A DNA stretch of 64,000 bases from Holothuria scabra (lineage: Eukaryota; Echinodermata; Holothuroidea; Aspidochirotida; Holothuriidae): positions 10,620,001-10,684,000 of the forward strand of contig CM074184.1 of NCBI GenBank assembly GCA_037179385.1, written 5' to 3'. The position numbers and the translations under genes were made by a program. This document shows, one piece after another, positions 33,901 to 44,464 of this stretch. Under the pieces are notes generated by a model. It was not told the DNA's origin, did no database searches, and saw only the letters and a list, made by a program, of their open reading frames with translations. Every line of letters begins with the position of its first letter. The stretch's first letter is position 1.

Positions 33901-36900
33901 GAGGGATTAAAGATACACTTCAGTGTACAACCATCCATTATACAGGTGAACAAGGAAATTGAAAGACGAAAGGTAGCAAACTCCAGTTATATCCTTCTAA
34001 AATCAGACCATCACTTGACTGTCTGGAGTTGTCTATAGAACTCTTTTGAATTGGGAAGTTCTATGGGAGATATTTCATGTAAAGCTGCCTTTTCCTTGTA
34101 TCTGTAATCTGTCATACGTCATCTGTCATTTGATGTACGTCAAATCCCTTTCCATATATACGACATGACTGATACAATTTTTCTCTCTGTTGTGATGTTT
34201 ATCATAGAAACCTGTTCTACAAACAGCCATTTCACGTACATAAAACCTCAAAATACAGATCAGTTAGGGATAAAATCAGAGATGTATGACGGATGACGAT
34301 TGGCAGACGATGGACATATGGGAAGGGTCTTATTATTTGATTATGCAGGCCAGTTTTTTGGATGACCTCAAACCGAGGTGAATAGATAGATGAATGAAGG
34401 GAGATGAGTTGGCTATATAGTTTGGGGTTTGCATGCAGGAAGTATATACCAAAGATCCCAGCTGATTTCCAAACACTTGTAATGAGTTTATCATGTACTC
34501 TGCAAGTGTTTATGTAGTTTTGGAAGAAAATGGAAATTCACTTAACCACTAAGAATCTGGCAGTAAATTTGAAAAAATTAAAAAATAGAGTAAAATCTGC
34601 ACATAAGTACATAATGATTGCAGGCTTTGACAAATCCTTTTTTCATTACTTGTCCATCGGGCTAGGGATTTCCAAAGCCTACTTGTCCGCATGAATATGC
34701 AGTTAGTCCATATCTAATTTTCTAGTACTAGCCATTGAATTTCTTTGCGAAGAAGACTTCTGTGCTGCTTTCCCGGTGTGCTACAATATTGAGCAGTTCA
34801 CTTGCCCAAGTCATTTTTTACTTGCCCCAGGCTGTCAGGCGGGGGATTTATGGAACCCTAAATGATTGACAGCTGAAAGCTCGGAATTTACAGCGGTCAG
34901 CAATTATGACTGGTTAGTTGCAGCATATTCAGCTCTGGACTGGTGCTATTATCCTGTTTCTTTTCAGCAATCATTTAAAGGACAAAGCATTTGTCCCAAC
35001 TTCATTTATTGTAGACATTAGCTAAAGTCTTTCAAATTTTCTTCTATTTTCCTCACTGTTGTCTCCAGGATATTTCATTACACACACAGTTGATATTTAA
35101 AAGCAGTCAACTCTCACCCCAAACTACAATTTTTGTAGTATTCCACTGAAATTGTCAATTGGCACAGCACTTTGATTGACAGCAAGTTCAAAAAATGCAG
35201 AGAACTGCAGCTCACATTGCACAGCATGTACTGTGCTGAGAGTGTTTTGATTACACATTGGGGTCTTCTGGACACACACTGAACCTAACTGCGATTGTGT
35301 CTGGATGCGGATGACTTTTAGAAAAGATAGGCTTAAGTAAGTAGGTTAGGAGAGCTGGAGCTGTTTAAGGTTAGAACATGAGGCCTTAAGGTAACTTTTC
35401 AAATAGTTAGGGTTCTGTTTCTTCCAGAAGAAACTGGATTCCTCCAGAAAAGTGAAAAAAACTGGAAGAAACCTGTTTCTTCTGGGTTTCTTTCGGAAGA
35501 AACTGGCAGAAACAAACAAATTGGGGAATGACCATTAAGCAAATAAGAAGTATGTACTCAAGCATGTGTCTTCAATGGTAGATGAAACTTGGAAGTATAA
35601 AAACACAGTGAAAATAGAAAATCTAACATTTTTCCAAAAACTTCTCTCGTCAATCCTTGTCAAATTCCTACTTAAGCCTTCCCATGAAATCCTAAAAAAT
35701 ACGCACTTTAGTAGTTAGTCCATCCAGCAGAGATGTGGAAATCATCAGGATGATCTGTTTGAAAGAATGTGAACAAGTCCACTGGCAGCAGGGAGTTCAC
35801 TAGATTTACACAAAGATGGTGATTGCTCTAAATCAGTCAGGCTTTTATCAAACAATGTTTACAAATAATATGTGCTAATGTGTGACTCCCTTCTTTATAA
35901 TACATGAATTTATGATGTTAAATCTATGATGTTAACAACTTAGTATGAGAGCCCATTATGTGCATACTGTAGGCCTATACTATTTTTGTTTCGTTTCGTT
36001 CATTTGATTTATCACTTCATACATAAAAAGAAAATAAATATAAACATCAGATGAAACTTAATAGAGACATATATGCATGATGTGAAGGGAAGTACAGGAA
36101 AAACCATGTTGGGCTTGGAATAAAGAATGCATATACTATATGCATTCAGTATTTGTGTCCTGGCCTAGTCTAATGCCAAGAAAGAGCTAGTGTATGCGTT
36201 GTGTTTATTTTAGGTGGTAAATTGATGGGAATTGTTAAATTACAAGTTGAACGTCATTTTCATTTAAATATTGAGTTTTTTCCACTAAAAGTGGAAGAAA
36301 CTGGAAGAAACCTATTTCTTCCAAGTGGAAAAAAACCACGTTTTTTTTCTGCAATTTTTTTCCACCATGGAAGAAACCTGCAAAGCCTCCAAATAGTTCT
36401 GCATTTATGTGGCAGTATAGACGAATCAGATTAGCGTTTGTGGTTGGTTATTGACTGTAGGAAGCCATTAGTGGGGTCCACCAGCCTTAAATCCTCTTCA
36501 TTTATTGTCTACATGAATTTCAGACCCTCACATTCACTGGACTTGAGTGAATCAAGATACAGTTTAGTTTACAACCATCCATGATACAGGCAAGCAAGGA
36601 AATTGCAAGATTTATCAGTGATCTACCCCAGTTATCAGGGACTAAAATCAGACCATCAGTTGCTGTGTGGATTCGTCTATAGGGAGGAAGTGTCACATGG
36701 TTGAAAAAAGCCATGTATGAATAGTTATACCAGGATATGCAAACTCAGATTGTGGTGATCAGAGCTGAAGCATGTGTGTGTATAGTTGGTGAAAGTTGCC
36801 CCCTCTATGGTTTCCAAACCTGAAGTGAAAGTTCGCCTACCTACAGGAAGATCAATAATTAAAATGGAAAAAAGTTTGTGGTTCTAATGATGACTACTGG

Positions 36901-39900
36901 CTCTCAGGTCTCTTGATGGATTTTACCAATACACAGATGTCAGTTAGATGAGATTTAATGACACACAAACACAATTGTGTTCTGCAGTGTCAACTATATG
37001 AAAAGGCTAAGGTGAAAGGAAAGTTTAAAATATGGTTCACTGATGTGAGTGTTTTGTCAAGTATCATGAGCACCTGAAGAAGGGATTAGAGCAGCATAAT
37101 AGATCATATTAAAAGCATCATATATGTAAAAATAGTGATTCTCACTACATTTGTCACTTATGGTAATGGTTTCCTTGCAGAGCAATGTCCCAGTGGATAT
37201 AATGCCAGGTGAATTTGATCCAACCAACGCAATCCTTCCACAGCAACCATTACATAGATGTATGTTCCCACAGGCGAATGTATACAAAACTCTTAATTGT
37301 GTGACCAATCCATATGATGCCAAGATTGATGGCTTCAGGTATGTTCCTTCTATAGTATGATCGTCATAGTGTTAATTATTGTTTTTTTTTTTTTTGTAGC
37401 ATTATTGTACTGTTAGCTTTTCTTAGAAAAGATGGAGACCTTGTGGATTGAAAATTTGTATATATATTTGCCTGACTTTCACAGGGAAAAAATATTGTGT
37501 GGAAAAACATACCTTACGGGAAAAATGTACTTAGGGTTTTGCTTCGTGTGATCGCACTGGCACAACACAAAATTCAAGGCCTGAGGTTGACAAAGTTAGC
37601 CTTTCTCTTTTCTTTAATAATTAGACCAGATTTCTTTTGCAGGACATTGTAGCATATGAAATGATGTTTATGGTTATTTTGCCATTTTCATTTACACGCA
37701 GAATTTTAGGAACATCAGGTCAGACAATTACAGATATTTATCAGTATACTACAAACGAGAACAGGCTAGAGATTCTTGAAGAAACCTTAAAAACAGGCCA
37801 TATAGCTCCTACTGCACCAGACACACTTGGTGAGTACTATATTAATCAACAAATGTCAAGTCATGAGGAAAATGTGTGTAATTTTTTCAAATGTCTTTTG
37901 AATTTCACATGTAATCCTTGACAACTTGAGAATTTCTCTTCATTTTATTTTCTGTTACTTACGTTGCAGTTCTCATTAAGTGTCCTTTTAATCTCGTTGA
38001 AAACCTTTGGAAATTTTGATTGTTTTTTCACTGTCCAGTGTAGAGTTACTATGGTATGGCTTACATAGCAGTGAAAGTGGCAAGTTTGAGTACTTGATTG
38101 TGACACAACAGTTTGAACACAGACACATTGGATGGTATTTTGAAGTCCTACTTGAAATTTGCCCTAATTATTATATGAGATGGAAGGACTTTTGCCCCCC
38201 CCCCCCAAATAAAATCAATTTTCTGTTTGTGTTCAAATTCTGTCAGTCTCCTCCCCCACCCACATATACTACACATAACTCATGTACTCATCATTACAAA
38301 TATCTATGCATCTTTTGATGTGTGTCTATCTTACTATGTACAAAAAGCATGTCAGACCTTGAAATTCAACTTAACCAGTGAAGTCTAGGTCTGACCATAC
38401 CAAAAATGCTACTGCCCTTCTTAAATGAATTAAAAAACATTCTTTCTATGTGTGTGTGATGCATTCCCATGTAAGAGGGTTTCTTCTAATCTAGTTGCCC
38501 CTCACCTTTCTCCTGTAATACCATGTTGGGGAGTTTGTGCCTTTAAGTTTCACATATAACCAGTTTAAGCAATTGAAATTCAGGTGGTTACATATTATAA
38601 TCCTCGACAAAAATACATGGGATAAACCCCGCTCCCTGTATCAATGTTGAAGTTGCAGGACGTCTTGGGCTGCCACAACATTGAATGGGGGAGTGGGGGA
38701 TGGTGATCCGTTCATTGCTTTCATTGCTTGTTTTGTTTGTTTTGTCCCATCATTTTTGTCGAGGATTGTCGGAAGCTGGTACAAATGTATATGGAGAAGT
38801 TTTCAGTCATGGGCAATGCATGACAATTGGAGAATAAAAGTTTTGTATTATGAAGGGAGTGATTCTATGACAAATGTCAGGGCGTAAGCTTTATGAAGAA
38901 CAATTGCTACAAGACAACACAATAAAAGCTGTTCTTAAGTATTTCACGGGAAGGAAATGTAAATTATTACGCATTTTGAACTTCTTTTCATATTCAGTCT
39001 TTCTACTTAGGACAGGAAAGTGATAAAAAAAAAAAGGTACCTATGGATGGTTGACGCTGTGCTAATTTTGTCATTAATCAATTCAGAAGACCTGTTGCCG
39101 CAGGGTACCGGGGGGGGGGGGAGGGATGGCTTTCAAGCAAGAAATATTTCTTGGGGAGGGGGCAGACCAAAACAACCCTCAGGGGAGGGGAGGGGGCCAG
39201 GAGAACAGATATACTAGATAAATTACAGGCCAAAAGTGGCTTTGTAGTTTGAATCATCATTCCATTTTTATTTATGTGAAAAAAGAGAGATTTTTATGGT
39301 TAACAATTGGGTACATCGTAGAATATGTTACCCCCCACCCCCTAACACGAAAAATAAGATGGAAAAAATTATTTGTTTTGCCTATAACAGTACATTACAT
39401 TTACACTCATCAGCCAGAGTACTATTTTCCCCCTCTCCCTCCTCCTTATGAGCTACTTGAGGAAGACAAATCTTTATTTGAGCGCCCAGCACAAATCTGA
39501 CATGCCAGTATATTGGTGGGACAAACTTAACTGTTACTACTTTCATGTTGCTTGAAAAATACTCACTCGTTTCAAAGCACTTAAGACGAAAATTAGGAAA
39601 TTCCTATACATTTGTACAGGCTTCTGACAATCCTTGACAAAACTACATGGGACAAACCCCGCTCCCTGTATCAGTGTTGAAGTTTCAGGATGTCTTGGGC
39701 TGCTGCAACATTGAATGGGGAAGTGGGGGATGGCGATCTGTTCATTGCCTGTTTTGCTTGTTTTGTGCTATCATTTTTGTCAAGGATTGTAGCTCTAGAT
39801 GGGGCTGTGGCACCCTTGCCCTTTACCTTTCAATAATTCTAGTAATAGCACAATAGCTCTAAATACAGTCGGTGACTGCACCTCCATTGACATTCATTGG

Positions 39901-42111
39901 AGTAAAAGTTTCGTGCTGACTGAGTCATTAGTAATTTCTGACTTGTAGTGCCAGTTGGATGCTCCATTGAGCTTCCTCAGTTTAACCTTGAGCACCCTAC
40001 TCAGTGCAGAATTCCGCAGCTTTGTCGTGGAGGTATACTAGACTGGTGCTTTGGTTGAAATTGGAAAAGGGTTTGGAAGAATGAATAGATTTGATTATCT
40101 GGAGTAATATTTCCAAACCTTTAAATTTTTATCTTGTTAATTGCTGATGCATTCATCTCGCAGCTGTATGCCTATTTAATGTGGTATGCTACCCAAATTT
40201 TTACATTGTTTTAAATGTTTGTCAAGTGCCTTTAAATATTTAAGTCTTATTGAGCAATTGTTCTTGACCTACAGCTTGCTATCCATTCTTAAAGGAGGAT
40301 CCTTTCATCTTACCAGAGATACCACACATTTATTTTGCTGGTAACCAGAGCAAATTTGAGAGTAAACTTTGGGAAGGTAAGATTGAGATAATGGTCAGCC
40401 TTATAGAAATGTAATATTTGAACTTGGAAAATTGGTTCCTCTGTAAATGTTGATTTTTATTAAGACACTTTGCTTCTTTTTGCCCACTACCTTTGCTGGA
40501 GCAATTCTTGGTGATACCAACATTTTTGGAGGTGAACTCTTATGACTAGTCAAACCTCCATTATAGGTCAGAATTAAAGGATGAAAGGATGGAAATGAGT
40601 AACTTTCTCAGCTAGTAATCAATATAATAAGCTTTTCAGTGGCTGAATTGCCTCACAAAAATGTTGCTGAATCCATTTAGCTTACTTTTTTAATTTTTAA
40701 CAATTTAAAAATTGTTAAAAAAAAAAAAAAAAAACAGATCAGTTGTTACAACTGTTTGTTATTACCTGTGATAACCCACAAACTTAGAATCCCACATTAT
40801 TGTTTTTTAGGCATATTTTTTTGCAGTATTAATACTTAACTCTCAGTTTCATGTAAAGTAGAACTGCAACCTTATTTAGGTACCAGAAGTCTTCACTCTG
40901 ACAAAGAACAAGGACATGCCCTAGTCGGCTATATTATGTCAGTAAATAGGTTGTCGAAAGTGTTGAGTGTTTTAGTGCCACAGCTGGGAATTTGTTCTAC
41001 AACTGGTAGTGGTATGTAATTGCATGATAGAATTTGTAACCTGTGTGTCCTGCTGTGTATTTGGTCTAGTGTAACAGCATACACTCCTCACTCGGGAGGC
41101 CAGTGTTCAATTGCCATACCAAAGGCTTAAAAAAATGGAACTTACTTGTGTGTCATACTCCACATAAGCAATGGAGTAGGAAAGACAATCCTGTGCTTCA
41201 GAACTACAAAAAGGTGGTGGGGGGCTGCTAGAATAGACTAGAAGGTTATAAAGTGAAACATTAAAATTTTCGTAAGTAATAAATTGTTAAGTCCTATCTG
41301 TCCCTGTATTATTGTGTTGTATCATTAGTATTATTTTAAGCATGTTACCTGTACAAACAAAACTTGGAAATTCTGCTTCAAACGTTAGATTTTGCCTCCA
41401 TCCCCTAGAGACACTGTCCTCATTTATTAGCCTTGGCAAGTATTCCCTATGTTTCAGAGAAATAATTTAGATTAAGCCCAGCAAATAGAATAAGATGCTT
41501 ATTGATGCTTATTGAGGATAGCCCTGGCCCAACCCCACCCCATACCAATTCTTGTGCCTGATAAATCTGGCTGGTGTCCTCAATGTGCTCTTGAGTTTAA
41601 CCTTGCAGATAAGTCAAGTCTGTTTAGTAAATCACAGATGCAGTCTAGGACTGTGTTTACCTTTTACCATAAAACTGTCATACATCTGTTAGGTTGCTGA
41701 AATTTGTTTCTAAATATTTATAAACAATTGTTGAAGTTGTCTACAGTATTGTTGTAAAGCGTCACTGATCACTCTGTTGTGTGGTATAAGTGAAAGCTTT
41801 GTAAATATTTTGTATAATTAATAATAAATTCATTTGCTCATATCTCCGGGGATCAAACATTCTTAGAATAAAGTGGTCACACCCTAATCTTATCATTAGA
41901 TTGCCTCGGTTGTTGCAGTGTGGCATTCATCCATTGAAATGATACCAACTTTTGAAGCATGCTGCTTTTTCCTTACCTTTTAGATGATGCAGGAAGAAGG
42001 TGTCTCCTTCTGACCATCCCACGGTTCTCACAAACTCAGGTTGGTGTCCTACTGAATCTCAAAACAATGGAAGCTTCTGCAGTTGTCTTCTCTTCAGAAT
42101 TTATGGAGTAG
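27962..42111 (+). CDS. POLD2: DNA polymerase delta subunit 2 (p50/B subunit), complete, nine exons
   Basis: Coding exons are 27962-28151 (ATG at 27971), 28996-29241, 30800-30914, 32785-32980, 33497-33577, 37181-37338, 37702-37829, 40275-40376 and 41984-42111 (stop TAG 42109-42111). All joins are in phase, giving 444 residues. Landmarks matching animal POLD2 in order are [12 protein letters not shown] (about residue 36), [35 protein letters not shown] (about 182), [34 protein letters not shown] (about 276), [25 protein letters not shown] and APTAPDTL. The N-terminal part is the OB fold and the rest is the calcineurin-like phosphoesterase fold, which is catalytically dead in this family. The subunit links the catalytic p125 to the other accessory subunits for PCNA-dependent DNA synthesis in the nucleus. 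The C-terminus (VVFSSEFME) is about 25 residues shorter than in vertebrates and lacks their acidic/glycine tail. Introns carry many repeats. Confidence 0.97.
29690..30220 (+). mobile_element. tRNA-derived SINE, second family (POLD2 intron 2)
   Basis: The head TTGGTTAAGTTGTAAGACTT and the B-box-like GCTGTTTCAACTACAGC are followed by TTGTGTTGTATCCTTGGG, the common body of tRNA-headed SINEs in marine invertebrates. The end block near 30180-30215, ACCTCTACCTAAATAGGTAC, belongs to the same kind of element. The middle (29830-30110) looks inserted or degraded. Confidence 0.55.
31537..32610 (+). repeat. Dispersed repeat C, copy 2 (POLD2 intron 3)
   Basis: Collinear with 14080-15383. Shared blocks are TTGATAATCTGATAAG, GACTGATCTCCATCTAG, ATTGTACCTCATCACCAAAA and GAGATTCTACAGCATAGC. 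Copies differ by many substitutions and indels. It is of unknown class and has no coding frame. Confidence 0.75.
33770..34036 (+). mobile_element. MITE family A copy (POLD2 intron 5)
   Basis: Starts near AATGAATCTGATCAGCGCTT and ends TTGTCTATAG. Shared blocks are GCTTGTGTTTAGTGTCTGTA, TACACTTCAGTGTACAACC, and ATCAGACCATCACTTGACTG. Same orientation as the 3852 and 36418 copies. Confidence 0.75.
35090..35310 (+). repeat. Dispersed repeat B copy (POLD2 intron 5)
   Basis: Begins CAACTCTCACCCCAAACTAC and contains ATTGACAGCAAGTTC, GCTGAGAGTGTTTTGATTAC and GATTGTGTCTGGATG. The same order occurs at 42395-42600 and, reversed, in the two units at 58380-58985. Confidence 0.75.
35409..36389. mobile_element. 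981-bp TIR element with perfect 9-bp target-site duplication (Mutator-like)
   Basis: CAAATAGTT lies directly outside both ends (35400-35408 and 36390-36398). The ends read inward share GTTTCTTCCA after a 4-base offset. Each end carries several copies of GGAAGAAAC or its complement (about 35420-35515 and 36290-36380). No transposase frame is seen. The layout, with a 9-bp duplication and subterminal motif arrays, repeats that of the elements at 18512 and 22142. Confidence 0.7.
36418..36682 (+). mobile_element. MITE family A, best-preserved copy (POLD2 intron 5)
   Basis: 265 bp from TATAGACGAATCAGATTAGC to GGATTCGTCTATA, giving 12-bp terminal inverted repeats TATAGACGAATC. It contains GCCATTAGTGGGGTCC, ATGATACAGGCAAGCAAGG and AAAATCAGACCATCAG. 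It lies 20 bp beyond the right duplication of the Mutator-like element at 35409-36389. Confidence 0.8.
38603..38772 (+). mobile_element. Core inverted-repeat unit of repeat D, solo copy
   Basis: It runs from AATCCTCGACAAAAATACAT to TTTTTGTCGAGGATTGTC, with about 20-bp inverted ends. The interior GGACGTCTTGGGCTGCCACA and TTGCTTGTTTTGTTTGTTTT matches the cores at 25518 and 39627. The right flank continues GGAAGCTGGTACAAATGTAT, the inverse of the left flank of the other copies, so the full inverted repeat may be about 50 bp. Confidence 0.75.
39070..39791 (+). repeat. Dispersed repeat D, long copy 2 (POLD2 intron 7)
   Basis: Collinear with 25010-25681 over about 700 bp, including TTGCCGCAGGGTACCG, AGAAATATTTCTTGGGG, GAGCTACTTGAGGAAGACAA and the core at 39627-39791. 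A solo core lies 300 bp upstream at 38603. Confidence 0.8.
41060..41230 (+). mobile_element. tRNA-derived SINE copy (POLD2 intron 8)
   Basis: The head TATTTGGTCTAGTGTAACAG and a degenerate B box GTGTTCAATTGCC are followed by CCATACCAAAGGCTTAAAAA and CATAAGCAATGGAGTAGGAA. The body matches the copies at 3745 and 53716. Confidence 0.7.
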
Positions 42112-42394
42112 TTGCCGAAATCACTTACTTTTGCTGAATGAGGTGTAGTAGCATTGTAATAGGGTGAATGGATGTGAGGAAAGGAGAATTTGATGGATTG
42201 GTGGGTGGGGGAGAGAGGCTGATGTGCCTCAATGATCAGTAACTTCAAGGCCTTTGAGAGCTGCTTTTATGAATAACCCTTACAAAGGTGTTCAGGTAAA
42301 TTTCCTATGTTGATATCTCTCTAAAATGTGTCATTATATATCTTCTAGTCACAGAATATTTTCCTTCAAAATAGTCAGATTATGAAATCTAAAC

Positions 42395-42600
42395 AACCTT
42401 TCACCCCAAACTGCAGTTTTTGCAGAAATTCTTTATTGGCTCAGCTCTTTGATTGACAGCAAGTTCCAAAAATGCAGAGTACAAAAATTCATAATATACA
42501 CAGCATGCAATGTACTGAGAGTGTTTGATTACCTGCATGCAGCATGGCATGCACTAAAGCAATAAAATAGGATTGTGTCTGGATCAATATTGTTTAAGAT
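42395..42600 (+). repeat. Dispersed repeat B copy in the POLD2 3' region
   Basis: TTTCACCCCAAACTGCAG, TTGGCTCAGCTCTTTGATTG, CTGAGAGTGTTTGATTACC and GGATTGTGTCTGGATC match the 35090 copy in the same orientation. It contains AATAAA at 42561-42566. Confidence 0.75.
42561..42566 (+). promoter_or_regulatory. POLD2: Candidate polyadenylation signal of POLD2
   Basis: AATAAA about 450 bp after the stop codon, the first perfect signal I found downstream, and located within repeat B. Inference only. Confidence 0.4.
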
Positions 42601-44369
42601 ATTTGTAAGAGGGGCTATTAATAATTTGTGAGAGGGGCTATAAATAATTTTGTTTGGAGAATTGAAACTGTCTAGAGTGATGAATAACTGCCTTTAAATT
42701 GGAGGAGGGGCTTGGATCAGAGGAGTTGAGTTAGTAGGGCGAAATTTTTGTGTGTGTCTGGAGTGACATTGTAGAGCCTCCAAACTTTTCCAGGGAAAGG
42801 ACACTCGGTGCTGTAAACAGAGGGATGTTATATATAGTTTGCAGTACTGTAAAATATCCGTATATAACTTGTATAAATACCTTACAAAAAACAATGACAT
42901 GAAATGAGCAATTTATCACTTAACCTCAGGTCTACAAATACTGGATATCATATATAAATATCAAACAAGCCTACTCCTCATTGAGGGGTGTTGCATTGTA
43001 GAACTTGGTGTTGCAAAAATTAAACAGATTTCTACTTGTCTACTTAAGATGTACATAAATTCAGAAATTTGTCTCGTTCTAAAATCGAAAGCAATATTTT
43101 CCTGACATCATCTAGTTTGGTCACAACAACTTCTGGTCACATTGAAATTAGTGTAATTAATTGAAGTTACCTTGATTGCATTCTCCTGTTAAGGAAGGTG
43201 TGAAGATAGGCTTCAGTGAATTTGCAACATGGAAGTTGCACAGAAAGGAGAGCAAGATTTGAGTCAGTTATTAATTTGTATTTAAATAGTTTCATAATCA
43301 TTATCTATTGTCATATACCTATTTTTTTTATTTGTCATAGTAATATCCAAGCTGTGGCTAATATCACAACTGTAAGAGTGACTTTCTTGTATGACCAACC
43401 AACCAGATTGCACTGTGGTATGTGAAGTGGAAAAGATTTTTTAACCTGAAAAATGGGACTGAATATTTGGTCTACTGATGGAAGATCATCTTCACTTGAA
43501 GGCAGCACAGGTTTAATTTTTAGGTAAAGTCATACCAAAGGCTATAAAAATGGAACCTACTGCCATTGTGCAGACTTTCCAAGTCACACGCATCTGGCAT
43601 GTGACACGCATTTCAGCTCCTTCACACGCTCACACCCAGAGCAGTCCGGATCACACACATTCCTGTGCTTGCTCGAGAAGAACACGAGGTTCACGATGTT
43701 TTGCTCATCCAATTTTGTAACTAGTGGAAGCAATTGTCACAAGTCTTTCCCGTCAAGTAAAAGAAGGGTAGACGGTGTGCCATCTGACGTTATCATAGTC
43801 AATGAATCTTGCAAATTTTTTTGGAAAGGCCCGAAATCATTAATGTATGGTGGCACTCCACTTATATAGTCTAACACATAAATTTCCCCAAAGCTTGGAA
43901 AGTCTGATTGTGTGCATAAGCCACAAAGTAGGGAATCCTGTGCCCCACAAATGTGAAGTTGTGGGTGCTGTTAGGGGGTTTAAAACTCAATCTAACTAAT
44001 CCACCTATTATTACACATTGACTTGTAAAAAGGTTACCATTCTTCATGTGTGTATAGGGGAAAGAATGTAGGTAAGTTGGACCAAGCAAAATATATTTTT
44101 GTACTGAGATGCCTGTGATCTGTGGGAGTAAACATTTACACTGGCTCCATTCAAATTTAGATGAAGTGAATTTGAAAATTACATTTGATTTCAGTTGTAC
44201 ATAGAATTCATACTGATTCAGAATGTGATAGTCTCAAGGTAGAAAAGTGGTTGCTTTCTGTTAGGGGCCAATTCCACTAATGCAGACTCCATCGCTGAAT
44301 CTTAATTCAATCTCAATTTAGCCACTGATGTTTTATGTCATCGGTAGGTAATGATTACAATGTCTGGTA

Positions 44370-44464
44370 TTCCCGGGGTTCAATGTTCCCGGAAACAAAA
44401 ATGAAATGTTGATGTTACAAAGACTCAGGAACATCAAACATTGTGAATATTGAACCCTGGGAAC
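44370..44464. repeat. Small inverted repeat
   Basis: ATTCCCGGGGTTCAATGTTC at the left and GAATATTGAACCCTGGGAAC at the right are imperfect reverse complements around about 55 bp. Possibly a very short MITE. Confidence 0.5.

Noticed and set aside
43561..43869. About 100-codon open frame with many H, S and T residues
   Set aside because: It begins inside a SINE-like scrap, lacks splice sites and shows no domain; probably chance or decayed repeat.
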